DNA of 64,000 nt from Bacillota bacterium (GTDB taxonomy: Bacteria; Bacillota; Dethiobacteria; DTU022; PWGO01). The stretch is taken from positions 62,001 through 126,000 of the forward strand of contig JAAYSV010000008.1 of the NCBI GenBank assembly GCA_012518215.1, given 5' to 3'. The notes below the pieces were generated by a model. That model worked only from the letters and a program-made list of their open reading frames with translations, was not told where the DNA came from and ran no database searches. Below, piece by piece: positions 1 to 8,916 of this stretch. The position numbers and the translations under genes were made by a program. Numbering within the stretch: position 1 is the first letter of the stretch; each line of letters starts with the position of its first letter.

Positions 1-1516
1 CCAGGAGCCAGGCCATGGCCGTCTCCCGGCCATCAGCCGGCCTCAAAACGGTGAGATTGGGTATGGAACGTAAATTCGAGAGTTGCTCGATCGGCTGATG
101 GGTAGGGCCATCTTCACCCACGGCGATACTATCATGCGAAAAGACATAGGTTAGCGGAATGCCCATCAGGGCCGCCAGCCTGATCGAGGGTTTCATGTAG
201 TCACAAAAAACCATGAACGTAGAACCGAAGGCCCGCAGGCCGCCATGAAGTACCAGACCGGACAGTATTCCCGCCATGGCATGCTCTCTGATACCAAAAT
301 AAATGTTATTTCCTTCCGGGCTTTCAGGTTGAAATACGCCCCGGTCATGGAGAAATGTCTGAACCGAAGCATTGAGATCGGCGGAGCCGCCCATCAAATT
401 GGGAAGATGACCGGCCAGAACTTGCATGATCCGGCCCGAAGCGGCGCGGGTGGCCGCCGGTTCGTCAAAATTCATCTGCTTCAATTCTACTTCCATTTCG
501 GCAGGAAACTCTCCCGAAAACCAGTCGTCGAGTTGCGCGGCGAGTTCCGGAAAATCGTGACGATACGCTTTTTCAAGTTTGTCCCAATCTGCTTTTTCCG
601 CGGAGAGCTTGCGGGCCAGCCCCCTGAAATGTTCCCGCACTTCATCGGGAACAAGGAAAGAAGGCTCCGCCGGCCAGCCCAGATTTTCCTTGGTCAAACG
701 GACTTCTTCTTCGCCCAGGGGAGCACCGTGAGCAGCGGATTTTCCCTGTTTGTTTGGACTTCCAAAACCGATTTCCGTGCGTATTTTAATCAACGAGGGG
801 CGATCCCGGTCCTTTTTACATTCATCGATAGCCGCTGCCACCGCATCGATATCGTTTCCGTCCTTGACGTTGACCACCTGCCAACCGCATGCTTTGAAAC
901 GGCCTTCAATGTCTTCCGTGAAAGACAGGTCGGTGGAACCATCGATGGTGATTTTGTTGTCATCATACAGGCAGATCAATTTGCCCAACTTCAGGTGCCC
1001 GGCCAGTGAAGCGGCTTCATAGGCGATTCCTTCCATCAGGCAACCATCACCAACATAGCAGTATGTGTAATGGTCCATGATCGGGAATCCGGGACGATTG
1101 AATTCCGCCGCCAGCCTTTTCTCCGCCATGGCCATGCCCACAGCGTTGGCAAACCCCTGGCCCAGCGGGCCGGTGGTCGTCTCTACACCGACGGTGTGAC
1201 CATATTCCGGGTGGCCGGGGGTCTTGCTGCCCAGCTGCCTGAAATCCTTGATGTCTTCCAGTGAAAGATCATATTCAAAAAGATGCAGCAAGGCATAGAG
1301 CAGGGCCGAACCATGGCCGGCGGATAAAACAAAACGGTCTCGATTTATCCAGCGGTCGTCCTGTGGACTGTGTTTCAAAAAACGGGACCAGAGCGTGTAG
1401 GCCATGGGTGCACCACCCATGGGCAACCCGGGATGCCCCGAGCGGGCCTTTTCAATGGCATCGACAGCCAGAAAACGAATTGTGTTGACAGCAAGTTCCT
1501 CGATATTTTTTGTCAT
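1..1516 (-). CDS. tkt: Transketolase, C-terminus cut by window edge
   Basis: Thiamine-diphosphate enzyme of the non-oxidative pentose phosphate pathway that moves two-carbon units between sugar phosphates. About 505 residues are visible of the usual 620-670. The N-terminal region reads [18 protein letters not shown], the classic transketolase start. Further on are IREHAMAGI, which holds the catalytic glutamate, and the [19 protein letters not shown] stretch. The reading runs off the window in the RPADGRETA region, so the C-terminal domain is missing. The start is ATG at 1516, with AAGGGGTG upstream as a moderate ribosome site. It follows the DegT-type aminotransferase gene on the same strand after a 149-bp gap with no clear terminator. 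Ordinary composition; the call is secure. Confidence 0.95.
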   Translation of the reverse strand, partial: MTKNIEELAVNTIRFLAVDAIEKARSGHPGLPMGGAPMAYTLWSRFLKHSPQDDRWINRDRFVLSAGHGSALLYALLHLFEYDLSLEDIKDFRQLGSKTPGHPEYGHTVGVETTTGPLGQGFANAVGMAMAEKRLAAEFNRPGFPIMDHYTYCYVGDGCLMEGIAYEAASLAGHLKLGKLICLYDDNKITIDGSTDLSFTEDIEGRFKACGWQVVNVKDGNDIDAVAAAIDECKKDRDRPSLIKIRTEIGFGSPNKQGKSAAHGAPLGEEEVRLTKENLGWPAEPSFLVPDEVREHFRGLARKLSAEKADWDKLEKAYRHDFPELAAQLDDWFSGEFPAEMEVELKQMNFDEPAATRAASGRIMQVLAGHLPNLMGGSADLNASVQTFLHDRGVFQPESPEGNNIYFGIREHAMAGILSGLVLHGGLRAFGSTFMVFCDYMKPSIRLAALMGIPLTYVFSHDSIAVGEDGPTHQPIEQLSNLRSIPNLTVLRPADGRETAMAWLL

Positions 1517-1665
1517 ATCTACACCCCTTATTGTTATGTTATCGGTAGTTTTATCTGTTTTATTCTATCATACTGTTTTGCATTGCGCCCGGGCATGTCC
1601 TTCCGTGATGGCCCGGGGAACCCGCGGGGAACCGATTGAAAAACTTTTGTGGCCTGGTCAGCTTC

Positions 1666-2814
1666 TCACTGCAGTTCCAAAGCATCCTTGAAACAGGATA
1701 TCACCCTGTCCTGCTGCTCGTCGGTCAAGCCCGATCCCGATGGCAGGCAGAGCCCCCTGGCAAAAAGTTGGTCGGCAACGTAATTTCCGGATTCGTGGGG
1801 ATAGGATCGACATTCTTTGAATATCGGTTGCCGATGCATGGGTTTCCAAACGGGGCGTATTTCAATGTTATGCCGATCCATATGATCGATAATTTGTGAA
1901 CGCCTGGATGCCGATGTTCCGGGTTCTAGCAGGAGGGCAGTCAGCCATCTTGTGGAACGTCCCGATGAAGCTTCGGGCATGAATTCTATGCCTTTCATGC
2001 CCGAGAGGGCCCGGCAATATCGCTCGAAAATGGCACGCCTCCTGTCCACTCTTTCTTCCAGAACTCCAAGTTGGCCTCTTCCCACCCCGGCAAGGATATT
2101 GCTCAGTCGATAATTGTACCCCATCTCCCGATGCTGGTAATGCTCGGCCGGTTCCCGGGCCTGGCTGGCAAGGAAACGCGCTTTTTCCAACGCCTCGAGA
2201 TCATCGGAGATGAGCATCCCCCCACCCGAGGTTGTAATTATTTTGTTTCCATTGAATGAAAACACACCGAACTTGCCGTATGTTCCGCTAGCTTTACCTC
2301 GATAGGTGGCGCCCAATGATTCGGCCGCATCCTCGATAACCGGGATCCCGTACCGATCGCATATCTCCATGATCGACTTCATGTCCGCGCTCTGCCCGTA
2401 CAGATGAACGACAATCACTGCACGGGGCAAGACCCCCGTTTTTTTGGCTTCGTCAAAAGCTTTTTCCAGCGCCCGGGGGGACATGTTCCATGTCTGTTTC
2501 TCGGAATCTATGAATACCGGTTCAGCGTTCATGTAAAGAATGGGGTTCGTGCTACCGATGAAGGTCAAGGACGAACAAAAAACTGTATCACCGGGCTCGA
2601 CCCCGGCCAGAATCAAGGCCAGGTGCAAGGCTGCGGTCCCCGATACGAGGGCCACAGCCCCCTCAACACCGACAGCCGCAGCAACTTCCCGTTCGAATGC
2701 ATCCACGTTGGGCCCCAGTGGGGCAATCCAGTTCGATGCGAACGCTTCGTCGATAAATTTCTGCTCTTCCCCGCTCATATGGGGCGGCGAAAGAAAAATG
2801 CGGCTCTCCGTCAA
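1666..2814 (-). CDS. DegT/DnrJ/EryC1/StrS-family sugar aminotransferase
   Basis: PLP-dependent fold-type I aminotransferase of the family that aminates keto-sugar nucleotides for surface glycans. About 382 residues. Visible motifs are RIFLSPPHMSGEEQKFI at the N-terminus, the substrate/PLP region DAAESLGATYRG, and FSFNGNKIITTSGGG with the Schiff-base lysine. The frame opens further upstream (2883), but those residues are not family-like. A TTG at 2814 preceded by GAGG nine bases away gives the natural start MTESRIFLSPP. It stands alone between pntB and tkt with no glycan gene beside it, so the substrate cannot be named; EpsN/SpsC-type sugar amination is the family expectation. Confidence 0.88.
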   Translation of the reverse strand: MTESRIFLSPPHMSGEEQKFIDEAFASNWIAPLGPNVDAFEREVAAAVGVEGAVALVSGTAALHLALILAGVEPGDTVFCSSLTFIGSTNPILYMNAEPVFIDSEKQTWNMSPRALEKAFDEAKKTGVLPRAVIVVHLYGQSADMKSIMEICDRYGIPVIEDAAESLGATYRGKASGTYGKFGVFSFNGNKIITTSGGGMLISDDLEALEKARFLASQAREPAEHYQHREMGYNYRLSNILAGVGRGQLGVLEERVDRRRAIFERYCRALSGMKGIEFMPEASSGRSTRWLTALLLEPGTSASRRSQIIDHMDRHNIEIRPVWKPMHRQPIFKECRSYPHESGNYVADQLFARGLCLPSGSGLTDEQQDRVISCFKDALELQ

Positions 2815-2912
2815 TTGACAATTCCTCGTTATTATCCTGATTGTTATTCTGCTCCAACCGGGGCAATTATCCGGTTGCTGCACCGTGTACTGTTTGAAAT
2901 CCGATCGGTTGA

Positions 2913-4340
2913 TCAGTCTTCCGTCCTCAACAAAGAGGTGACCCGGGGAACGGTTTCCATCGCGTTACCCCAGAGGGTGATAACATTCTTTTCTTTGTAC
3001 AGGGTGTTGTCCACTCCCGAATAACCGGGCTTCTCATCGAGGTTGCAGACAATAATATTTTTGGCCTGATGGACATCCAGCACGGGCATGCCATAGATAG
3101 GGGTCCCCTCCGCCGTATTGGCAGCCGGGTTTACCACATCACAGGCACCCACGATAACGACCAGATCTGCTCCCTTGAATTCGGGATTGATCGCTTCCAT
3201 GTCATAGAGTTGCTCGTAAGGTACTCCCACCTCGGCCAGAAGAACATGCATGTGCCCCGGCATCCTTCCCGCGACGGGGTGGATACCGATCTTGATTTCC
3301 TTGCCCTGCCTTTCAAGAGTTTGGATCAATTCCGCAACCTGATGCTGGGCCTGCGCAAGGGCCATCCCGTAGCCGGGAACAATGATAACTTTTCCCAGGT
3401 CTTTGGCCATGGCCGAGATCTTCTCTTCCGGGGTTAGTTTTGTTTCCTCCGGTTCTTCTTCCTCCTGTACATCCGCACCTGCATCGGAAATCGGTTCATC
3501 GGTTGTGATTGAAACACTGCTCTTGAATCCTCCCAGCACAGAAGCCAGACTCCTGTTCATGGCCCGGCACATTATCTGCGTCAATATCAGACCCGCCATG
3601 CCGACCAGTGAACCAACCCCCACCAGAACCAGGTCTCCAACCGTCATCCCGCAGATGGCCGCAGCCACACCGGACAAAGAATTGAAAAAAGATATTATGA
3701 TGGGCATGTCGGCTCCCCCGACACGTACAGCCATCATGACCCCATATACTATGAATATTGCCATCAGCAACAGGAGCAAGTAGATAAAAGCATCCTGGGG
3801 AATATAAAGGCCGGCGAAGATAAGCAATGCCCCCGCAACAAGAAGAAATATCAGATAGAAGCGCTGGCCCGAAAACAGAACCGGTTTCTGATTTATCCAT
3901 CCCTGAAGCTTCAGCGCTGCGATCATGCTGCCTACAAAAGTCAATGTTCCCAGGGAGAGAGCCAGCAGGCCTGTAAAGCGGGAAACATAGAATTCCACTC
4001 CCGCGATTCCTTCCGTATGTATCATGATGGTGCTTGCCGCAATGATAGCCGACGCCCCCCCGCCAAACCCGTTTAGGAGCGCAACCATCTGGGGCATCTG
4101 GATCATCTTGACCAGTTGCCCCATGATAACTCCCAGAATACCCCCTGTCAGAATGACCAACCATATGGAATAATCTGCAAGCGTTCCTTCACTGTAAAGA
4201 ACCAGAATGATTATCGAAAACATGCATAATGCCCCGAGGCGGTTGCCCCAGAGAGCAGTTTCCGGGCGTTGCATCAGGCGTATTCCGACAATGAAACCGA
4301 TAATGATAATCGCCGCAATTATTATTTTCAATTCTACCAT
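2913..4340 (-). CDS. pntB: NAD(P) transhydrogenase subunit beta
   Basis: Membrane and NADP-binding subunit (domain III) of proton-translocating transhydrogenase, which couples hydride transfer from NADH to NADP+ to proton entry. 475 residues. The first 280 or so are a run of eight or nine hydrophobic helices. An acidic linker follows, then the soluble NADP domain with VIIVPGYGMALAQAQHQV and a conserved C-terminal GACDVVNPAA region. Start ATG has AAGGAG six bases upstream. It is the last gene of pntAA-pntAB-pntB, 12 bp after pntAB. Length and motifs match the family. Confidence 0.96.
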   Translation of the reverse strand: MVELKIIIAAIIIIGFIVGIRLMQRPETALWGNRLGALCMFSIIILVLYSEGTLADYSIWLVILTGGILGVIMGQLVKMIQMPQMVALLNGFGGGASAIIAASTIMIHTEGIAGVEFYVSRFTGLLALSLGTLTFVGSMIAALKLQGWINQKPVLFSGQRFYLIFLLVAGALLIFAGLYIPQDAFIYLLLLLMAIFIVYGVMMAVRVGGADMPIIISFFNSLSGVAAAICGMTVGDLVLVGVGSLVGMAGLILTQIMCRAMNRSLASVLGGFKSSVSITTDEPISDAGADVQEEEEPEETKLTPEEKISAMAKDLGKVIIVPGYGMALAQAQHQVAELIQTLERQGKEIKIGIHPVAGRMPGHMHVLLAEVGVPYEQLYDMEAINPEFKGADLVVIVGACDVVNPAANTAEGTPIYGMPVLDVHQAKNIIVCNLDEKPGYSGVDNTLYKEKNVITLWGNAMETVPRVTSLLRTED

Positions 4341-4352
4341 AGCAATTTCTCC

Positions 4353-4640
4353 TTAATCAGTTACTTTTTCCTCTTTACCTTTGAACATCTGCAACATTCG
4401 TTCCGTGACCCAGTAACCTCCGGCTACATTTATCATTGCCAGTACCAATGCTATCGATGCCCAGATCTTCAATCCGGCAGGCGCAGCAACAAAGACAATA
4501 ATCGCACCAAGAACCGTTATCCCCGAAAGGGCATTCATACCGGACATCAAGGGTGTGTGCAAAAGAGGCGGTACCCCGGAAATAACCTTGTAACCAACCA
4601 GGGATGCTACGACCAGAACCGCAATCATTGCCAGGATCAT
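4353..4640 (-). CDS. pntAB: NAD(P) transhydrogenase alpha subunit 2, membrane part
   Basis: Small membrane subunit of 95 residues that supplies the alpha-side transmembrane helices (part of domain II). Three to four hydrophobic segments are visible, including VPPLLHTPLMSGMNALSGI, the conserved signature of PntA C-terminal domains. In enteric bacteria this part is fused to the NAD domain; here it is a separate gene, the three-gene form seen in many bacteria. Ribosome site GGGAGGG precedes the ATG. It lies 15 bp after pntAA and 12 bp before pntB, so all three are surely one transcript. Confidence 0.95.
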   Translation of the reverse strand: MILAMIAVLVVASLVGYKVISGVPPLLHTPLMSGMNALSGITVLGAIIVFVAAPAGLKIWASIALVLAMINVAGGYWVTERMLQMFKGKEEKVTD

Positions 4641-4655
4641 TTCTTTCCCTCCCGT

Positions 4656-5840
4656 TTAATTTGTATCCTTGTTCATGGCCAGCAATGCCCCTTTGTGCAC
4701 TATCTGGCCAGCTTTTGTAACCAGGGTTCCCGAAATAATCTCATCATCGGGGTCATCCCTGGTCTTGCCCTCTTCGACAATATATTTCATGTAATTCAGG
4801 ATATTTCTGGCAAACATGTGGGTAGAGTCGATCGGCAGGGTAGCTGGAACATTCTTGAGAGCACTGATGAAGACACCTTCAAAATTGTATTCCTCGCCGC
4901 TCCGGCTCATTTCACAGTTCCCACCCTGGTCTATGGCTATATCGATAACGACAGAACCTTTTTTCATCCCCTTGATCATCGGTTCATCGATCAGAACCGG
5001 GGCTATTTCCCCGGGGATAAGCGCGGTCAGAATAACTGCATCGCTTTCCTGCACATGTGGGGAAAGTACCTCCTTCTCCCTGGCATGCCATTCCGCGCTG
5101 AGCCTCCTGGCATAACCCCCTTCTCCTACAGCCAATTCCGGAGGCAGATCAAAAGAAATGATTTCGGCACCAAGGCTCTGGGCCTGTTCGTTGGCATCGG
5201 GCCTGATGTCCAGCACCTTGACTTTGGCCCCGAGCCGTTTTGCCGTGGCGATTGCCTGCAGCCCCGCCACACCGGCACCGATGATCAGAAACTGGGCCGG
5301 ATGAATGATGCCCGATGATGTGGGCATCATCGGTATAAAAGAACCCAGGTGGTAGGCGGCAAAGATAGCAGCCTTGTATCCTGCCACGGTACTCATGGCC
5401 GTCAGGGTATCCATCTGCTGGGCCCTGGAGATCCTGGGTATACCATCGAGTGTGAAAGCAGTTATATTCCTCCTGGCAAGCATCCTGACCATCTCATGAT
5501 TCGCCTTGTTTGCCGGATGCAAGAAGGTTACCAGAATGCTGTTTTCCGGAAATAACTCCACTTCATGCCGCTGCAGTTCTTCATTGAACTGTGGTTCTTT
5601 AACTTTCAATACGATGTCGGCTTCACTGTAAAGTTTCCTTACGTCCTGAACTACCTCGGCACCGGCTTCCTGATAAAGAATGTCACCAAGAAAAGAGCCT
5701 TCCCCTGCACCCTTCTCGAAGAGCATCCGAGCACCCAGTTCCGTGAATTGTTTCACGGTTTCCGGTGTTACGGCCACTCTTTTTTCGCCGGGCATGATTT
5801 CTTTGGGCACGCTTATTGTCAACCCTTTGAAGTTCATCAT
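4656..5840 (-). CDS. pntAA: NAD(P) transhydrogenase alpha subunit 1, NAD-binding
   Basis: Soluble NAD(H)-binding domain I of transhydrogenase, in the alanine dehydrogenase/PNT family, 394 residues. It begins TISVPKEIMPGEKRVAVTPETV and carries the Rossmann motif LIIGAGVAGLQAIATAKRLGA near residue 185. The region VIDIAIDQGGNCEMSR is typical of the family. Translation starts at ATG 5840 behind an excellent GGAGG site; the first two codons are both ATG. It is the first gene of the pnt unit. A palindrome about 50 bp upstream, between this gene and the divergent SCP2-like gene, may control it. Confidence 0.96.
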   Translation of the reverse strand: MMNFKGLTISVPKEIMPGEKRVAVTPETVKQFTELGARMLFEKGAGEGSFLGDILYQEAGAEVVQDVRKLYSEADIVLKVKEPQFNEELQRHEVELFPENSILVTFLHPANKANHEMVRMLARRNITAFTLDGIPRISRAQQMDTLTAMSTVAGYKAAIFAAYHLGSFIPMMPTSSGIIHPAQFLIIGAGVAGLQAIATAKRLGAKVKVLDIRPDANEQAQSLGAEIISFDLPPELAVGEGGYARRLSAEWHAREKEVLSPHVQESDAVILTALIPGEIAPVLIDEPMIKGMKKGSVVIDIAIDQGGNCEMSRSGEEYNFEGVFISALKNVPATLPIDSTHMFARNILNYMKYIVEEGKTRDDPDDEIISGTLVTKAGQIVHKGALLAMNKDTN

Positions 5841-5873
5841 GGATCCTCCTTTGACTGATCTTGGACTTGTAAC

Positions 5874-5910
5874 ATAATGGACATTTCTTCTCCATAATGA
5901 TTTATTATGG
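5874..5910. promoter_or_regulatory. Putative operator: palindrome plus extra half-site
   Basis: The stretch 5892-5910 is a perfect inverted repeat with 7-base arms CCATAAT and ATTATGG around a 5-base spacer. A third copy of the half-site, ATAATGG, lies at 5874-5880. Both rightward half-sites are followed by ACA. The site sits in the divergent intergenic region between pntAA and the SCP2-like gene, where a dimeric repressor could act on both. The regulator is not encoded next to it. Inference from sequence symmetry only. Confidence 0.5.
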
Positions 5911-5992
5911 ACACTTTTTCATATTTTATATTTTACATCATAAAATCAAAAAGGACAAATTGAACATTGCGGCAACACGATGGATAAAATTG

Positions 5993-6001
5993 TGATATAA
6001 T
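5993..6001 (+). promoter_or_regulatory. Extended -10 promoter for the SCP2-like gene
   Basis: A perfect TATAAT at 5996-6001 is preceded by TGA at 5993-5995, the extended -10 arrangement that can work without a good -35. No convincing -35 hexamer lies 16-18 bases upstream. The expected transcript start near 6008 leaves almost no leader for an ATG at 6012, which bears on the choice of start codon for the gene. Confidence 0.5.
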
Positions 6002-6089
6002 AGTAGAGGAAATGAATACCCCGATGTCGAATGTTTACATGATCGACATATTGATTGATTCTGTGGTTCAAATATGCCAAGAGGGAGTG

Positions 6090-6866
6090 ATGTTAGTGGA
6101 AGCAGCGCAAGAAATGGTTCTAGCTCGCCTGCATTTGAGGGCGGTTCTTCCCCTTCTGGAAGAAATCGCCACCTTCGACAAGGATCTTCAGCAGATGATT
6201 CAAGGTTGGAACGCCGTCATCCAGTTTCAACTGCCCGGCGGCAACCCGGGAACAGCATTGATCTTTGAACAGGGTAAACTCAGGGTAGAAACTGATAATT
6301 ATGCCGGTCCAAAAGCTACACTTACTTTCAAGAATGCCCGCGAATTGAACGAGGTATTCCAGGGCAAGAGCAACAAAAATCCACGGCCCAACGCGGTGGC
6401 TCTCCTTCATCTGAAAAAGTTATCAATAATAGACAAGGTACTGGGGCGTCTTGAGTATTATCTTCAGCCCAGCGATGAATTGTTGAAAGACCCTGACGCC
6501 TTTGCCTTCTGCGTAAAAATGTCTCTCTATGTGATGACGTATGGTATCCGCGAAATTGGGGAATATGACCCTGTCCTCAAGGTGATTTCGCCCAGCATTC
6601 CCAATGGGGTGCTGGCCATCAGGGTTATTGACGGGCCTTCTTCCAACCTGACGGTTAAAGATGGAAGATTTTATCCGGCCAAAGGGTCGGTGGAAAACCC
6701 CACGGCTGTACTTCAGATCGCGGATCTCAAAACTGCCTGGAGCATGATTCAGGGAGATCTTGATCTTTTTGCAGCCATCGGTCTGCAACAGATCAAGATC
6801 AGAGGATTTATACCTCTGATTGATGGTATCAACCCCCTGTTGGATCGCCTTACCTACTATCTGTAG
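6090..6866 (+). CDS. Protein with two tandem SCP2-like lipid-binding domains
   Basis: About 258 residues and probably cytoplasmic. It contains two similar halves of roughly 85-90 residues, each with an SCP2-like pattern (beta strands, then a helix). Half 1 runs from about residue 38 (NAVIQFQL) to RLEYYL near 125. Half 2 runs from about 169 (NGVLAIRV) to the end (RLTYYL). Both halves have an acidic-glycine strand turn (EQGKLRV, KDGRFYP) and end in a [IN]xxLxRLxYYL helix. SCP2 domains bind sterols, fatty acids or acyl-CoA; the ligand here is unknown. The start is uncertain: the frame is open from ATG 6012, but the -10 box just upstream and the GAGGGAG at 6081-6087 favour ATG 6090 or GTG 6096. 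The aminotransferase gene follows 54 bp downstream, so the two are probably one transcript. Confidence 0.65.
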   Translation: MLVEAAQEMVLARLHLRAVLPLLEEIATFDKDLQQMIQGWNAVIQFQLPGGNPGTALIFEQGKLRVETDNYAGPKATLTFKNARELNEVFQGKSNKNPRPNAVALLHLKKLSIIDKVLGRLEYYLQPSDELLKDPDAFAFCVKMSLYVMTYGIREIGEYDPVLKVISPSIPNGVLAIRVIDGPSSNLTVKDGRFYPAKGSVENPTAVLQIADLKTAWSMIQGDLDLFAAIGLQQIKIRGFIPLIDGINPLLDRLTYYL

Positions 6867-6920
6867 CCATGTAAAGTAAGGCTTATCATAGATCATCAAT
6901 AAAATAAGGAGGACAATATT

Positions 6921-8231
6921 ATGTGTGCAAAGATATTGGGTAAAGAGTTGGTAGGTGAAAAGACAGACACCAAAGAAAAAACCTACACCTACGAGAAATC
7001 TGCCAAGTTATTTTCACGAGCCACGGAAATAATCCCGGGTGGCATTTACGGCCATTTTTCCCCTACCTTGACCGTTCCCGGAGCTTTTCCTTTCTACACC
7101 ACCAAAGCCAAGGGGTGCCGCTACACAGATCTGGATGGCAATGAGTTTATCGACTACATGTGCAGTTTCGGGCCCATGATACTCGGCCACAACCACCCCG
7201 TTGTGGACAAAGCCGCCGATGAACAGAGAAAGATGGCCAACTGCACCAACCACCCCGGGCCAATCATGGTGGAGCTTGCTGAATATATGGTGGATCTGAT
7301 CACATTTGCGGATTGGGTCCTTTTCGGAAAGAATGGTGGTGATATGACCACTTTCGCCATCCTCGCTGCCCGGGCACATACAAACCTGAAAAAAATCATC
7401 ACGGTGCGCGATCATTATCACGGGGTAGGAGCATGGTGCACATCCCTCGGCCATGGAGGCATAATACCCGAGGACCACGAAAATATTTTGAAAGTCGAAT
7501 GGAATGATATCGACAGTTTCCGCAAGGTGGTCCGGGAACATCGCGGGGAAATCGCCGGTTTCATAGCCACTCCCTACCATCATCCTACTTTTACGGAACA
7601 GATCATGCCCTTGCCCGGATACTGGCAAGAGATTGAAAAAATCTGCCGTGAAGAAGGAATCGTCATCATACTTGATGATGTTAGAGCAGGTTTCCGGCTC
7701 AACATACATGGTTCCAACGAGTATTTCGATTTTACTCCGGATCTCAGTTGTTATTGCAAGGCAATGGGCAATGGCTATCCCATCTCGGCATGCATGGGTA
7801 GAAAAGAGCTGATGAACGCAGCAGCCAAGGTTTTCGTCACCGGATCCTACTGGACATCCAGTGAACCCATGGCGGCATCCCTGGCCACACTCAAGGAACT
7901 GAAAGAAACCAATGCCATCGACAAGATGTTCAAAACGGGCACCATGCTCATGGAAGGTTTGAAGGAGATAGCCGAGCGTCATGGCCTGGAACTGATCACC
8001 TCGGGACCGCCTACCATTCCGTTCATCAATTTTACCGGAAAAGACGGACCTTACCTCAACCAGATCTTCTGTTCAGAAGCTACCAAAAGGGGTTCTTATT
8101 TGAACCCGCAACACAACTGGTTCATTTCCGCGGCGCATGAAGAGAAGGATATCAATGAAACACTGAACCATGCCGAGGCGGCCATGAAAATAACCAAGGA
8201 TAGGGTCGACAGGAAGGCGCTTGTCTACTAA
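6921..8231 (+). CDS. Class III aminotransferase, GSAM-like, substrate unknown
   Basis: PLP enzyme of 436 residues with the fold and length of glutamate-1-semialdehyde aminotransferase and its relatives. Visible motifs are GCRYTDLDGNEFIDYMCSFG, ILGHNHPVV, the PLP-contacting aspartate in IILDDVRAGFRL, and the probable Schiff-base lysine in SCYCKAMGNGYPISA. The usual phosphate-side N-S/G-[TS]-E motif of HemL is replaced by KNGGDMTTFAILAAR, and no tetrapyrrole gene is near, so it is probably not HemL. An excellent AAGGAGG site precedes ATG 6921. It lies 54 bp after the SCP2-like gene and ends before a strong terminator at 8287. The pairing suggests both act on one hydrophobic or acyl substrate; that is inference. 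Confidence 0.75.
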   Translation: MCAKILGKELVGEKTDTKEKTYTYEKSAKLFSRATEIIPGGIYGHFSPTLTVPGAFPFYTTKAKGCRYTDLDGNEFIDYMCSFGPMILGHNHPVVDKAADEQRKMANCTNHPGPIMVELAEYMVDLITFADWVLFGKNGGDMTTFAILAARAHTNLKKIITVRDHYHGVGAWCTSLGHGGIIPEDHENILKVEWNDIDSFRKVVREHRGEIAGFIATPYHHPTFTEQIMPLPGYWQEIEKICREEGIVIILDDVRAGFRLNIHGSNEYFDFTPDLSCYCKAMGNGYPISACMGRKELMNAAAKVFVTGSYWTSSEPMAASLATLKELKETNAIDKMFKTGTMLMEGLKEIAERHGLELITSGPPTIPFINFTGKDGPYLNQIFCSEATKRGSYLNPQHNWFISAAHEEKDINETLNHAEAAMKITKDRVDRKALVY

Positions 8232-8286
8232 AACACGGCCGGGCCCCGGTTCCCGGGATGGATACCGGTCCGATCAGAAAAATCAA

Positions 8287-8319
8287 GGCTCTCCATTCCA
8301 TGTGGAGAGCCTTCTTTTC
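8287..8319 (+). terminator. Intrinsic terminator after the aminotransferase
   Basis: A 9-bp stem GGCTCTCCA / TGGAGAGCC with a 7-base loop is followed by TTCTTTTC. It lies 55 bp after the stop of the class III aminotransferase gene and should end the SCP2-aminotransferase transcript. Confidence 0.85.
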
Positions 8320-8385
8320 ACAAATATCACCTGCCCGGCGGTGGTTTCAATTTGCCGCCGGCCTGATCACACCGGACAGAAAAGC

Positions 8386-8916
8386 CTACCATCTTTTTTT
8401 CCTTTTAACCGGTGGGGTCGGCCCTCTGTCCCTGTGTTCCAGCATGTTTTCGCGATTGTTCCAGAAAAAAGTAATGGCATAGCCCCCGAATATGATGGCT
8501 ACAAGGTTGATAAATGATTCTATGCCCATCGCCAGGCCCAATCTGGCATAAACCCCTTGCATGAAGTTGAAATGAACCTGGATCAGCCCCATGACCACAA
8601 GTGATCCTCCCGCCAGAATACCATATACAAGAGCATCCTCTTTACGCAACAGCAACTGTATGCCTGCAGCCAGGGAAATGATTATCAACCAGATGCTTCC
8701 CAGAAGAAAAGGATTTTTGAAGTCCCCGAACGTCTCCACATCCTTTACCAGAAGAACGGACGTCGTGTGAAATATTATCCAGTATATTATTGCAAATGCG
8801 GCCATGATGATCAGCAGCCAGGACATGATGTTCAATGCTCTGGCAGGCCCTTCATCGAAGGTAACCGCGCGGCGGGCCTTTTTTCTTGAATTCTTTGCTT
8901 GGTTTCTCCTGTCCAT
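8386..8916 (-). CDS. Hypothetical four-helix membrane protein
   Basis: 176 residues, not recognised. A basic N-terminus rich in Arg and Lys precedes four hydrophobic segments: around IMSWLLIIMAAFAIIYWI, PFLLGSIWLIIISLAAGI, LVYGILAGGSLVVMGLI and LINLVAIIFGGYAITFF in order. The C-terminal tail is basic again (PVKRKKRW). The frame opens at 8967, but GGAGAGG seven bases before ATG 8916 marks the likely start. Both ends are predicted cytoplasmic from the positive charges. It is the only sizeable gene between two stretches of small genes; function unknown. Confidence 0.75.
   Translation of the reverse strand: MDRRNQAKNSRKKARRAVTFDEGPARALNIMSWLLIIMAAFAIIYWIIFHTTSVLLVKDVETFGDFKNPFLLGSIWLIIISLAAGIQLLLRKEDALVYGILAGGSLVVMGLIQVHFNFMQGVYARLGLAMGIESFINLVAIIFGGYAITFFWNNRENMLEHRDRGPTPPVKRKKRW

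Noticed and set aside
245-1009. Plus-strand frame of 254 residues over the transketolase gene
   Set aside because: It lies opposite the true tkt coding strand, has no ribosome site and codes for a low-quality protein.
4269-5318. Plus-strand frame of 349 residues over pntAA and pntAB
   Set aside because: Antisense of the transhydrogenase genes; many Asn, His and Gln residues from reversed codons.
6921-8231. Assignment as glutamate-1-semialdehyde aminotransferase (hemL)
   Set aside because: The phosphate-side motif is changed and no tetrapyrrole gene is near.
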